19,507 bases of DNA from RGIG3102 sp964369975 (GTDB taxonomy: Bacteria > Bacillota > Clostridia > Oscillospirales > Ruminococcaceae), in assembly GCA_964369975.1 (NCBI GenBank), contig CAYJFZ010000020.1, positions 1-19,507 on the forward strand, read 5' to 3'. Each line of letters starts with the position of its first letter. Position 1 is the stretch's first letter. The position numbers and the translations under genes are program-made. The notes below the pieces were generated by a model. That model was not told the origin of the DNA and did no database searches. It saw nothing but the letters and a program-made list of their open reading frames with translations. Shown here in pieces: positions 7,326 to 15,922 of this stretch.

Positions 7326-8198
7326 TTATTCACCAAAAATATCTTTAAATATTTTTCTTCCTGTAGGTGTGTCAGCTATACCACCTTTTGCAGTTTCACG
7401 AAGTTGTGGAGGAAGCATTTTACCTACTTTATACATAGCATCTACCACTTCATCAAAAGGAATTAATGCCATTTGCCCAGCAAGAGCCATATCCGCTGAA
7501 ATTAAGGCATTTACAGCCCCAGAAGCATTTCTTTGTGCACATGGTATCTGCACTAAACCTGCTACTGGATCACATACTAAGCCCATAACATTAATCATAG
7601 CAAATCCCGCTGCATCAAAAGCAGTTTTATCATCGCCACCCATCATAAATACTGCCGCTGCTGCTGCCATACTCGCAGCCACGCCACATTCTGCCTGACA
7701 TCCACCGTCAGCTCCTGCAACAGTTGCATTTTGAGTAAATATAGCACCAACACTTGAAGCTGTAATTAATGCTTTTAATACAGTGTCATTGTCTATCTTC
7801 TTATCTTCCATAACACCAACTAATACAGCAGGTAAAACACCACAGCTACCAGCAGTAGGACAGGCACAAATTTTACCCATAGAAGCATTAACTTCGCTCG
7901 CTGAATAAGCAAGAGCCATTACATAGTTTATAAAGCTACCGCTTACAGTATTATCTGTTTTTGAGTAAGCATTTTGACAAATAGCTACTCCGTCGATTAA
8001 GCCGCCCTTAGTTGAAAGTTTATTATCAAGTGCTTTATATACACTTGCCTTCATTGTATCTAATCTATATTGGAAGGCAGAAAAAATTTCATCTTTTGTG
8101 GTGTCGGTTAGTTTTTCTTGAGCCATAACAGCTACTTCCCACACTCTTTTATTCTCGCTTTTTGCAATTTTTAATAATTCAAATGCGTTATTATACAT
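7326..8198 (-). CDS. sdaAA: L-serine dehydratase, iron-sulfur-dependent, alpha subunit
   Basis: The catalytic subunit of the enzyme that converts L-serine to pyruvate and ammonia using an oxygen-sensitive [4Fe-4S] cluster. The cluster cysteines fit the spacing C-x41-C-x10-C exactly (Cys167, Cys209, Cys220), and the hallmark segments CPTAGSCG (113-120), GGCQAECG and CDPVAGLVQIPC are intact. The length of 290 residues is normal for the two-subunit form. The gene follows sdaAB by nine bases, with GAGGTG before the ATG, so both are made from one transcript. The convergent terminator closes the operon. Confidence 0.96.
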   Translation of the reverse strand: MYNNAFELLKIAKSENKRVWEVAVMAQEKLTDTTKDEIFSAFQYRLDTMKASVYKALDNKLSTKGGLIDGVAICQNAYSKTDNTVSGSFINYVMALAYSASEVNASMGKICACPTAGSCGVLPAVLVGVMEDKKIDNDTVLKALITASSVGAIFTQNATVAGADGGCQAECGVAASMAAAAAVFMMGGDDKTAFDAAGFAMINVMGLVCDPVAGLVQIPCAQRNASGAVNALISADMALAGQMALIPFDEVVDAMYKVGKMLPPQLRETAKGGIADTPTGRKIFKDIFGE

Positions 8199-8207
8199 AA
8201 TTCACCT

Positions 8208-8870
8208 CTATACATTTACTAAAACTACAGAAATAACATTATTTACTCTCTCGAGTGAAGTAACTATATCTGTATCAATTTCTTGGTCACACTCTATTAC
8301 GCTATAAGCAAATTCGCCTCTTTGTTCTCTTGAGACTTTCATAACACCTATGTTGATATTATTAAAAGCTAAAATCGTGCTTATATCACTAATTACACCT
8401 TTGACATCTTGTTGTTTTATTATAATAGTAGGGCAGGTAGCTTCTATTTCACAATTTAGTGAGTTTATATTTGTAATTAAAATTCTACCACCACCTAAAG
8501 ACGCACCTTCAATAAAATATTCGCTATCATCTTCTAAAATAAATGTAACTCTTAAAGTGTTTTCGTAATTTGAGGGAATATCCACTTTACAGAATTCGTA
8601 TATTAAGCCTTTTTCTTTTGCTATTTCAAAACTATTTTGTAAGTTTTCATCATCTTCGCTCATCCCCAAAACACCGGCTACTAAAGCTAAGTCTGTAAAA
8701 TGGCCTTTGTAAGTTTGAGCAAAACTACCACCTAAGCCAAAGATTACTTTTTTAAAGGGTTTTGCGTTTATAAGCATTGCAGTTTTTGCAAGTTTTGCAG
8801 CCCCAGCTGTGTGACTACTTGAAGGACCTATCATAACAGGACCTACAACATCTAAAAGATTAATTTTCAT
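8208..8870 (-). CDS. sdaAB: L-serine dehydratase, iron-sulfur-dependent, beta subunit
   Basis: The partner subunit of SdaAA. The N-terminus carries the VGPVMIGPSSSHTAGA motif (9-24) typical of this fold. The C-terminal part (about 148-220) is an ACT domain (DISTILAFNNINIGVMKVSR), a ligand-sensing or dimerisation unit that in related enzymes helps serine binding. The length of 220 residues is normal. The start is the ATG preceded by AGGAGGT at ideal distance. The gene is first in the operon and is divergent from secDF. Confidence 0.96.
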   Translation of the reverse strand: MKINLLDVVGPVMIGPSSSHTAGAAKLAKTAMLINAKPFKKVIFGLGGSFAQTYKGHFTDLALVAGVLGMSEDDENLQNSFEIAKEKGLIYEFCKVDIPSNYENTLRVTFILEDDSEYFIEGASLGGGRILITNINSLNCEIEATCPTIIIKQQDVKGVISDISTILAFNNINIGVMKVSREQRGEFAYSVIECDQEIDTDIVTSLERVNNVISVVLVNV

Positions 8871-8898
8871 TTTCTACCTCCTAAGATTCCTTGTTTTA

Positions 8899-8927
8899 AT
8901 TATAACAAATTTATCTAATAAGAGCAA
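8899..8927 (-). promoter_or_regulatory. Promoter of sdaAB-sdaAA
   Basis: On the minus strand, TTGCTC (8922-8927) and TATAAT (8899-8904) are 17 bases apart, with an extended-10 TG. It sits about 30 bases upstream of the sdaAB ATG, leaving a very short leader. Confidence 0.65.
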
Positions 8928-8985
8928 TCAAAAACAAAAAACAATTATTATATCAAACTATAATTATATAAATATAAAGTTTTAA

Positions 8986-9014
8986 TTGACTAAAAGGCAT
9001 ATAAAAGATATAAT
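8986..9014 (+). promoter_or_regulatory. Promoter of secDF
   Basis: TTGACT (8986-8991) and TATAAT (9009-9014) are separated by 17 bases. It is followed by a short leader and GGAGG at 9039-9043. It diverges from the sda promoter. Confidence 0.8.
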
Positions 9015-9048
9015 ATAGTGTATTGTAATAAAATTTTTGGAGGACAAA

Positions 9049-11364
9049 ATGAGAAATAATAGAGGTAAATCTATATTTTTTATAGTTTTTGCTATGATAA
9101 TGGCACTTTCTTTCACTGCATTTATAGGAGTAAAGCAAGTGTATGGCGATCAAACTATAACATGGTTTAAAGGTGCAGAGGATATCAGATTTGGTATTGA
9201 TATCAGAGGTGGTGTTGAAGCCACATTTATCCCACAAACTGAAGATGCAACAGATGATGAATTAAGAGCAGCAGAATCTGTAATTCAATTAAGACTTGTT
9301 AGTTTAAATATTACAGACTATGAAGTGTATACAGATTATAATAATGATAGAATTATTGTGCGTTTTCCTTGGAAAGAAGGGGAGACTGAGTTTAATCCGC
9401 AAGAAGCTATTGATGAAATTGGCGCAAATGCTATTTTAACATTCAGAGAAGGCACCGAGGTAGATGAAGAAGGTCTTCCTACTGGTGTTACAAGCGAAAA
9501 CATCATTTTAACAGGTGATGACATCGTTGTAGCCGAAGCTCAAACACAGCAGTCTTCTACTGGCGGCGCTGAGTATGTAGTTAGATTAGAATTAAATAGC
9601 GAAGGCACATCAAAATTTGCTGATGCTACTGAAAGATTATACGAAGAACAAGGCGTTATTTCTATTTGGATGGATGATGAAATGATTTCAGCTCCTTCTG
9701 TTAATGCAGCTATCACTGATGGTATTGCTATAATTTCAGGTAATTTTGATGCAGATAGCGCAATATATTTAGCAGATAATATTAACGCAGGTAGCCTGCC
9801 TTTCTCACTTGAAGCTGAAAACTTCTCAACAATTAGCCCTACTTTAGGTCAAAGTTCACTTGAAGCTATGATGTATGCAGGTGTTATAGCATTCTTATTA
9901 GTTGCAGTTTTCATAATTTTATTATATAAACTTCCTGGTATAGTAGCAGTTATAGCTTTATTAGGTCAAGTAGCGGCAACAATAGCTTGCATTTCAGGCT
10001 TCTTCCCATACAACAACAGCTTCACTTTAACACTTCCTGGTATTGCGGGTATTATACTTGCTATCGGTATAGGTGTTGATGCTAACATCATCACTTTTGA
10101 AAGAATTAAAGAAGAGCTAAACTCAGGCAAAGATTTGCAAGACTCAATTAAATCAGGTTTTGCAAGAGGTCTTGCTCCAATTATAGATGGTAATATCACT
10201 GTTTTAATTATAGCTACAATATTAATGGGCGCATTTGGGCCAACTGACAGCATTTTATCAGCTCCATTCTTTATGTTTGGCGCAGCTACATCAGGCACAA
10301 TTTACGCTTTCGGCTATACATTATTGATAGGTGTTATCCTAAACTTTATTATGGGTATAGGCGCTTCAAGAATTATGCTTTACTCAATTTCAAAGTTTAA
10401 TATGTTCCAAAATAAGAAATTATACGGATATAAAGAAGTACAAAAAGACAAAAAAGATTTTGACTTCATCAAAAACAGTAATAAATTCTTTATGTTCTCA
10501 GGTGTTTTATTCGCGGCTATCTTAGCATTCAGTGTATTTAATGGAGTATCTATGGATATTCAGTTCACTGGCGGTGCTATTATGTCTTATGAGTATACAG
10601 GGGAATTAAATTCACAAGAAGTAGAAGAAAATATTGAAAATATAATAGGCTCTGACATTACTTTATTACACGGTAATGATTTAACAAGCGGACAGTCAAC
10701 TTTCTCAGTATCTTTACCAGATACGCAGACAGTTACTACACAAACAATAGATTTAATTGATACAACTCTAAAAGAAGATTATGCTGATAATGCAATCAAA
10801 CAGTTAGAAGTAAACAATGTTGACCCTGTAATGGGTACAGAGTTCTTAATCAAAAGTGTTTTTGCTTTAATTTTAGCTGCTGGCTTAATTTTAGCTTATA
10901 TAGCACTTAGATTTAAAAGAATTGGTGGTTTATCTGCTGGTTCAATGGCTGTTGTAGCTTTAATACACGACTTAATTATTATTTTCGGTGTATTTGTAAT
11001 CTGTGGCTTTACTATAAACGGAAACTTCATAGCCGCAATGCTTACAATCTTAGGTTACTCAATTAATGATACAGTTGTTGTTTACGATAGAATTCGTGAA
11101 AACAAATCTTTACATCCTAATATGAATTTTGAAAAAGTTGTTAATATGAGTATTAATCAATCATTAGTTCGTTCAATTAATACAACAATTTCAACAGTTT
11201 TAGCCTTAGCTGCTGTTTGCGGTATCGCTTTAACATTTAATTTAAGTAGTATTTTAACTTTCGCTTTCCCAATGATGATAGGTATGATTTCAGGTGTTTA
11301 CTCAACAATCTGCATAGCTGGTCCATTATGGGTAAAATACGAAACAAGAAAAAACAAAAAATAA
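9049..11364 (+). CDS. secDF: Protein translocase subunit SecDF (fused)
   Basis: SecDF uses the proton gradient to pull secreted proteins out of the SecYEG channel. Here SecD and SecF are one 771-residue chain, as in Bacillus and many clostridia. The SecD half has an N-terminal helix (about 8-27), the DIRGG motif (51-55), the large external domain, the ITDGIAIISGNF stretch and six-helix segments with GIGVDANIITFERIKEE. The SecF half begins near TGGAIMSYEYTG and contains LGYSINDTVVVYDRIRE, the matching acidic membrane motif. A longer frame could start at TTG 9037, but that TTG overlaps the Shine-Dalgarno GGAGG (9039-9043), so ATG 9049 is chosen. The gene has its own promoter and terminator. Confidence 0.96.
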   Translation: MRNNRGKSIFFIVFAMIMALSFTAFIGVKQVYGDQTITWFKGAEDIRFGIDIRGGVEATFIPQTEDATDDELRAAESVIQLRLVSLNITDYEVYTDYNNDRIIVRFPWKEGETEFNPQEAIDEIGANAILTFREGTEVDEEGLPTGVTSENIILTGDDIVVAEAQTQQSSTGGAEYVVRLELNSEGTSKFADATERLYEEQGVISIWMDDEMISAPSVNAAITDGIAIISGNFDADSAIYLADNINAGSLPFSLEAENFSTISPTLGQSSLEAMMYAGVIAFLLVAVFIILLYKLPGIVAVIALLGQVAATIACISGFFPYNNSFTLTLPGIAGIILAIGIGVDANIITFERIKEELNSGKDLQDSIKSGFARGLAPIIDGNITVLIIATILMGAFGPTDSILSAPFFMFGAATSGTIYAFGYTLLIGVILNFIMGIGASRIMLYSISKFNMFQNKKLYGYKEVQKDKKDFDFIKNSNKFFMFSGVLFAAILAFSVFNGVSMDIQFTGGAIMSYEYTGELNSQEVEENIENIIGSDITLLHGNDLTSGQSTFSVSLPDTQTVTTQTIDLIDTTLKEDYADNAIKQLEVNNVDPVMGTEFLIKSVFALILAAGLILAYIALRFKRIGGLSAGSMAVVALIHDLIIIFGVFVICGFTINGNFIAAMLTILGYSINDTVVVYDRIRENKSLHPNMNFEKVVNMSINQSLVRSINTTISTVLALAAVCGIALTFNLSSILTFAFPMMIGMISGVYSTICIAGPLWVKYETRKNKK

Positions 11365-11382
11365 TATTTTAAATAAAAACAA

Positions 11383-11440
11383 GTAGCTAAAATACGGCTA
11401 CCAGTAAAGAAAACTACTGACCATGGGGTCAAAACTGGCT
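11383..11440 (+). ncRNA. Possible structured RNA segment after secDF
   Basis: Between the secDF stop and its terminator lies a segment that is clearly richer in G and C than its flanks and can fold. GTAGC (11383-11387) pairs with GCTAC (11397-11401). CAGT (11402-11405) with ACTG (11434-11437) encloses TGACC/GGTCA (11418-11422 with 11427-11431) around an ATGG loop. The stems are short, so it could be coincidence, a 3'-UTR element, or a separate small RNA ending at the terminator. It does not match a family I know. Confidence 0.3.
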
Positions 11441-11451
11441 GAATACGAAAT

Positions 11452-11486
11452 AAAAGCTTACACATTAGTTTGTGTGAGCTTTTTTG
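11452..11486 (+). terminator. Terminator of secDF
   Basis: A 13-bp stem with one T-G pair (AAAAGCTTACACA with TGTGTGAGCTTTT) is followed by T-runs. It closes the core chromosomal part of the window. Confidence 0.88.
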
Positions 11487-11529
11487 TTTTAGTAGACGAT
11501 AAAAAATATGTAGAAATATCAAAAAAATA

Positions 11530-11558
11530 TTGAATCATGATGAATTTTGTGATATGAT
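11530..11558 (+). promoter_or_regulatory. Promoter of the XRE regulator
   Basis: TTGAAT (11530-11535) and TATGAT (11553-11558) are 17 bases apart. The -35 overlaps AATCATGA (11533-11540), a sequence that recurs ahead of the methyltransferase gene (11862-11869), so self-control by the regulator is possible. Confidence 0.5.
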
Positions 11559-11593
11559 GTTTTAGGTATATAAAAACAGAAAGGGCTATTTGT

Positions 11594-11812
11594 ATGACTG
11601 TAAATTATAGTAAGTTATGGAAACTACTTATTGATAAGCAAATGAATAAAACTCAACTAAGAGAACAGGCAAAGATAAGTAGTAATGCTATTGCAAAAAT
11701 GGGTAAAAGCGAGCCAGTTTCAATGGAAACTGCAGCTAAGATTTGTAAAGTTTTAGCTTGTGATATCGGTGATATAATGGAATTTAACGAGAATATAAAT
11801 CGTAAATTATAA
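11594..11812 (+). CDS. Small XRE-family helix-turn-helix regulator
   Basis: This 72-residue protein is a single Cro/C1-type helix-turn-helix. The helices cover about residues 5-67, with the recognition region near SSNAIAKMGKSEPVSMETAAKICKVL, and the end CDIGDIMEFN is typical of the short YozG-like class. It has no second domain. AGAAAGGG precedes the ATG. It sits 119 bases ahead of a cytosine methyltransferase on the same strand, the usual place for a controller of a restriction-modification system, and probably times methylase against nuclease expression. It could also be a general regulator of the island. Confidence 0.88.
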   Translation: MTVNYSKLWKLLIDKQMNKTQLREQAKISSNAIAKMGKSEPVSMETAAKICKVLACDIGDIMEFNENINRKL

Positions 11813-11859
11813 TCAATATACTGCTCTCTTTATTAATATAAGAAAATATATACCTAATA

Positions 11860-11894
11860 TTAATCATGAAAAAATCATACTACACAATGATTAA
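11860..11894. promoter_or_regulatory. Inverted repeat ahead of the methyltransferase gene
   Basis: TTAATCAT (11860-11867) and ATGATTAA (11887-11894) are perfect complements 19 bases apart, in the 119-base gap between regulator and methyltransferase. The left arm overlaps AATCATGA, also found at the regulator promoter. A binding site for the XRE protein is inferred. Confidence 0.35.
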
Positions 11895-11931
11895 TGCAAT
11901 AGTTAAATATAAAAGAAAAGGAAATTAAATA

Positions 11932-13206
11932 ATGTACACAATATTTGAAACATTTGTAGGTGCAGGAGGTTCCCATATTGGATTCAAGAAAAATGGTTTT
12001 CAATCTAAATATGTAAATGACTTTTGCCATGAAGCAATAGAAACATTGCTACTAAATAATCCAGAGATAAGGGACACTGCTATAGTTGATGAAACAAGCA
12101 TTGTTGATATTAATCCAAGAGAGATACTGATAGCATCGGGATTAGATAAAGGTGAACTGGATGTTTTGTTCGGTGGTATAGTGTGCAAAGGATTTAGTCT
12201 TGCTGGCGAAAGATCGCCCAACGATGAGCGAAATTACTTCTATCACAAACAATTAGAAATTGTTGAGGCTACTCTACCTAAAGTAAGCATTATAGAAAAT
12301 GTTCCTGGGATCAAAACAGCTACTGTTCTATCGAAAAATACTCCTAAAGAAATTTCAGAAGAAGTGGATAGAATATGGCAAAATTTAGAAAACTATAAAG
12401 GTGAAAAAGCTAATTTAAGAAAATTAAATAAAATTACAGAAGAATTTGAGGAAAAGGGAAAGCTATTAAGAAAAGAGAAAGAGGAGCTACTCAAAATAAT
12501 AAATAAAAATGGATATATGAAATCTGTTTTCGATGATATCTTAGATTTGTATGAAGAATTAGGTTATAAAGTTTATGCTCAATCATTAAATTCGGCTTGC
12601 TATGGTTCAGCTACTAAGCGAGAAAGAATAATAATTGTTGCAGTTAGAAACGACATTAATCAAATTTTTAAATTTCCAGAGGCAACCCATGGCAATGATA
12701 ATCTTAAAAAGAAATATCCATATTTGTATGCTGAAAACAAAGATTATTTACCAATAAAAACGGTAAATGATGCTCTAAATGAAATAGATTATAGCAATCA
12801 TAACGACATTGATAATAGACCTATGAATCACTCAGAAAAAACAGTGAATAGATTTAAATACATCCCAGAAGGAGATAATATTGCTAATCATATGGATAAA
12901 GTTCCAGATGACTTGAAAATAAGTAGTTTTTATTCAAGAGGCAACACAATGAGGCTTAACGGAAATGATGCAAGCCCTACATTAGTACCAGGGCATAGTA
13001 ATTTCCCTGTACATCCAAGAGAGCATAGAAGCATTACCGTAAGAGAGGCAGCGACCATCACAGGCTTTCCTAATAATTACAAATTCTTAGGTAGCCATAC
13101 TAAGCGTTGTGAGTCGGTTGGAAATGCTGTACCCCCACCATTATCGGATGCTATAGCAAAAGAAGTTAAGAAATTACTAATTGCACACGAATCAACAAAA
13201 AAATAA
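11932..13206 (+). CDS. DNA (cytosine-5) methyltransferase
   Basis: A 424-residue C5-cytosine methyltransferase that transfers a methyl group from S-adenosylmethionine to cytosine in its target site. Visible motifs are: motif I FETFVGAGG (5-13), the catalytic Cys85 in GGIVCKGFS (motif IV, a variant of PCQxFS), ENV (122-124, motif VI), ATKRERIIIVAVR (227-239, motif VIII), the target-recognition stretch after it, and motifs IX-X with REAATITGFP and SVGNAVPPPL. A charged, coiled-coil-like insert (about 138-195) separates motifs VI and VIII and is larger than usual. AAAGG precedes the ATG. It protects host DNA against the nuclease encoded just downstream. Only one methylase is present, whereas LlaJI and BsuMI encode two. 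Confidence 0.93.
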   Translation: MYTIFETFVGAGGSHIGFKKNGFQSKYVNDFCHEAIETLLLNNPEIRDTAIVDETSIVDINPREILIASGLDKGELDVLFGGIVCKGFSLAGERSPNDERNYFYHKQLEIVEATLPKVSIIENVPGIKTATVLSKNTPKEISEEVDRIWQNLENYKGEKANLRKLNKITEEFEEKGKLLRKEKEELLKIINKNGYMKSVFDDILDLYEELGYKVYAQSLNSACYGSATKRERIIIVAVRNDINQIFKFPEATHGNDNLKKKYPYLYAENKDYLPIKTVNDALNEIDYSNHNDIDNRPMNHSEKTVNRFKYIPEGDNIANHMDKVPDDLKISSFYSRGNTMRLNGNDASPTLVPGHSNFPVHPREHRSITVREAATITGFPNNYKFLGSHTKRCESVGNAVPPPLSDAIAKEVKKLLIAHESTKK

Positions 13207-13233
13207 AGATTTAAATAACTTGGAGGATTACTT

Positions 13234-14679
13234 ATGCTTATTTACCTAAGAAAAATTACAAATAATGATACTAAAAAACAAATTGAAACTACAGTTGAAG
13301 CTTATGAATTATTTTTCGGCGGTGACATAAGTAATTCAACTGGAGTTACTGTTAATATTAGAAATGCAATGGGCAACTGCAGTGATTTTAGAATATCAAA
13401 AGCAGCTGGAAGTGCAAATTCCTATCGTTTTTCATCAAATCCTGGAGATCCAACTTTAGCACGATTTATTGAAACATCTTCAAATGGAACCTTTGCAGCT
13501 CAAGATATATTGAAAATTGAAAAGCGAAATTCAATATACCATCTTTCTTTGATAGAAAGATCAGATCCAAACTATTCCGTCTTTGATGCTATGTTAGTTT
13601 CAAGAGAAAATACTATTTTAGTATCAGACGATGTGGTTCAAAATGAATCAACCTCTGATTTTGATGGCAAAAATATTCTAATTTATGGTGTTCCAGGCTG
13701 TGGCAAGAGCCATTACATTAAGAAAAACTATACTCTAACTGACGAAAATAGTGAAAGAGTGGTCTTTCACCCTGACTATACATACTCGGATTTTGTTGGA
13801 CAGATTTTGCCACAAATTGATGATACTACAAACACAATAGATTATAAGTTTATTGCAGGCCCTTTCACTCGCTTATTAAAAAAATGTGAGGAAGATAAAG
13901 ATGCTATGCATTACCTTGTTATCGAAGAAATAAATAGAGGTAATGCACCAGCAATATTCGGTGAAATATTCCAACTGCTTGATAGAAACTCGTCAGGTGT
14001 TAGTGAATACGGAATTAGCAATACTGATATTGCTAAAAAAGTTTATGATGATGAAAATCAAAAAGTGAAAATACCAAGTAACTTAACCATACTTGCTACT
14101 ATGAATACAGCTGACCAAAATGTATTCACGCTTGATACTGCTTTTAAACGTAGATGGGAAATGCTATCAATTAGGAACAATTTTAAACTTAAAGATGGAA
14201 TTGACGAAGAAGATATTAAATTCAATGCCCAATTAAATTATAAGCTATGCGATTCAAGTATAGATTGGAAAACTTTTGCTGTTGCTATAAATAAGGTAAT
14301 AATTGAAGAAAGTGAATCTAATCTTGGGAGTGAAGATAAGCGCTTAGGTCATTTCTTCATTAAGCAATCTGAAATGGCTGATGTAAACAAGTTCTCTGAA
14401 AAAGTAATTATGTATCTTTGGAATGATGTTTTTAAGTTTGAAAAAAGCAAGGTATTTAACTCACAATATACTACACTTGAAGATGTTTTAGATGCATTTG
14501 CAGGTAAAGAACGATTTAATGTATTTGATGAAAAGCTTGGATTTAAAAATTCAACTCAAAGTGGAATTATTAGCCAACCCACAGATAGTGACATCAACAA
14601 TGACACGAATGATACAACAGAAGAACTGATTGATGACTCACAAGAAGGTATGCCTGTTGGTGATGCCAATGAAGAATAA
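13234..14679 (+). CDS. McrB-like AAA+ GTPase of a LlaJI/BsuMI-type restriction system
   Basis: The motor subunit of a McrBC-type restriction complex. It has an uncharacterised N-terminal region (about 1-135), presumably for DNA recognition, then an AAA+ domain: Walker A GVPGCGKS (152-159), Walker B with the McrB signature VIEEINRGN (229-237), sensor MNTADQNV (290-297; E. coli McrB has MNTADRS) and the arginine pair in FKRRWE (304-309). The acidic tail (about 440-481) is rich in Asp and Asn. At 481 residues it is similar to known R1 subunits. GGAGG precedes the ATG. It ends inside the first codons of the nuclease gene. The nucleotide is inferred to be GTP because the McrB motifs are present. 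Confidence 0.9.
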   Translation: MLIYLRKITNNDTKKQIETTVEAYELFFGGDISNSTGVTVNIRNAMGNCSDFRISKAAGSANSYRFSSNPGDPTLARFIETSSNGTFAAQDILKIEKRNSIYHLSLIERSDPNYSVFDAMLVSRENTILVSDDVVQNESTSDFDGKNILIYGVPGCGKSHYIKKNYTLTDENSERVVFHPDYTYSDFVGQILPQIDDTTNTIDYKFIAGPFTRLLKKCEEDKDAMHYLVIEEINRGNAPAIFGEIFQLLDRNSSGVSEYGISNTDIAKKVYDDENQKVKIPSNLTILATMNTADQNVFTLDTAFKRRWEMLSIRNNFKLKDGIDEEDIKFNAQLNYKLCDSSIDWKTFAVAINKVIIEESESNLGSEDKRLGHFFIKQSEMADVNKFSEKVIMYLWNDVFKFEKSKVFNSQYTTLEDVLDAFAGKERFNVFDEKLGFKNSTQSGIISQPTDSDINNDTNDTTEELIDDSQEGMPVGDANEE

Positions 14680-15922
14680 ATCTTTATATGAAAGATGTAC
14701 GAAAAGTTTTGGTAAAGGCGAAGATGGTTTTGTAGGAATAAAGATAAAAAAAGACGATGTTGAAATCACATTTCCATTAGGTTATGACCTGCAAAAAGCA
14801 GAAGATAATGTAATCAGAAAAGAAATTTTGTCGTTGTTACATATACTTCAAAAATTCAACATTAAAAAAATCAGCGAACCTAATAAAACCGATAAATCCA
14901 ATGCAACATTAGAATTCCCATTACTTTCGTACCAACATATTATTTTAGATTTTTTTGCAAATGGTTATTATTCAGAAAAGGAAGTTTCCTATAACTCTGC
15001 AATCAAGGGTAAAATAAATTGGAAACGCACTATCCAAAAGAAAAAGCCATATATTTCGAATAAAAGTGCTGTATATTTAGATTTTATCGTTAAGAAGAAT
15101 GTCATTAACGAAAATACAATGATTACACGAATTCATGAGTTTTGTGTTTATCAAAGTTTTATGAAACTTGGCTGGCTATATACAGATATGTCTCCAACGA
15201 AACCTCGTATTAAGTTTAATAAAAAGATGTTCATTGCTACGCTGAACCATGCTCTAACTCAGACTTTTAATGATAGTAAAAGGCAGCTATTTATTGCTAT
15301 GCTTAATATTGTTCACAATGTAAATGAAGGAGACGCACTAACTTCTGAGTCTTCATTTGGAACAACTTCATTTGAGTATGTTTGGGAAAAAATGATCGAC
15401 TATGTATTCGGTGAAGACAATAAAGAAATTTATTTTCCAAAGGCAAGGTGGAGATTAGTTCGTATACAAAATAGCATTCAAAGTTCATCACTACAGCCTG
15501 ATACAATTATCAAACAAGGTGATAAAGTTTATATTATTGATGCTAAATATTATAAATATGGAATAACAAACAACCCAACTGACTTGCCATCATCTTCATC
15601 AATACAGAAACAAATAACTTATGGTGAGTATCTAACAAGTGATAAATTTAGAGAAGTATCTGGACAAGCCTTTTTATCAGATAATATTTATAATGCATTC
15701 GTTATGCCTTTTGATAAAAGTAAGAATAGCGATGAAGATTATAAGTTTATAGGCATTGCAACTGCTGACTGGAAAGATAGCAATAAAAACTATGAAAAAG
15801 TAGCTGGATTACTACTCGATACAAAGCATTTAATTAGTAATTGCTATAAGCAAAATGGTAAGGAAATAGAGAAGATTTCGGAAATGATTGAAGAATTTAT
15901 AAAGGAGGATATTGATGAATAA
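14669..15922 (+). CDS. LlaJI/McrC-type restriction endonuclease subunit
   Basis: The DNA-cutting subunit that works with the McrB-like protein. In the 417-residue product, FPLGYDL (35-41) opens the family domain. The McrC-like helix SFEYVWEKMIDYVFG lies near 234-248. The PD-(D/E)XK catalytic core is QPDTI (276-280; Asp278) followed by YIIDAKYYK (288-296; Asp291, Lys293), and a SSSIQKQITYGEYL helix (309-322) is typical of the RE_LlaJI family. A longer frame starts at 14630. I choose ATG 14669 because GGTGAT lies five bases upstream and the frame then overlaps the McrB-like gene by only 11 bases. Coupled translation of the two subunits is expected. Confidence 0.88.
   Translation: MKNKSLYERCTKSFGKGEDGFVGIKIKKDDVEITFPLGYDLQKAEDNVIRKEILSLLHILQKFNIKKISEPNKTDKSNATLEFPLLSYQHIILDFFANGYYSEKEVSYNSAIKGKINWKRTIQKKKPYISNKSAVYLDFIVKKNVINENTMITRIHEFCVYQSFMKLGWLYTDMSPTKPRIKFNKKMFIATLNHALTQTFNDSKRQLFIAMLNIVHNVNEGDALTSESSFGTTSFEYVWEKMIDYVFGEDNKEIYFPKARWRLVRIQNSIQSSSLQPDTIIKQGDKVYIIDAKYYKYGITNNPTDLPSSSSIQKQITYGEYLTSDKFREVSGQAFLSDNIYNAFVMPFDKSKNSDEDYKFIGIATADWKDSNKNYEKVAGLLLDTKHLISNCYKQNGKEIEKISEMIEEFIKEDIDE

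Noticed and set aside
7369..7698. Plus-strand frame of 109 codons over sdaAA
   Set aside because: It is a shadow of the strongly conserved sdaAA gene on the other strand, with no ribosome site.
9037..9048. TTG start of secDF four codons upstream
   Set aside because: The TTG overlaps the Shine-Dalgarno sequence of ATG 9049, which is the better start.
9966..10298. Minus-strand 110-codon frame within secDF
   Set aside because: It lies opposite the conserved SecD membrane segments; its composition is the mirror of secDF and no start signal is present.
11436..11452. Hammerhead ribozyme (CUGA … CGAAA)
   Set aside because: The CUGA and CGAAA pieces lie three bases apart with no stem II between them, so the fold is impossible.
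14630..14668. Longer N-terminus of the LlaJI-type nuclease
   Set aside because: It has no Shine-Dalgarno site at proper distance and would overlap the McrB-like gene by 50 bases. ATG 14669 has GGTGAT in place.
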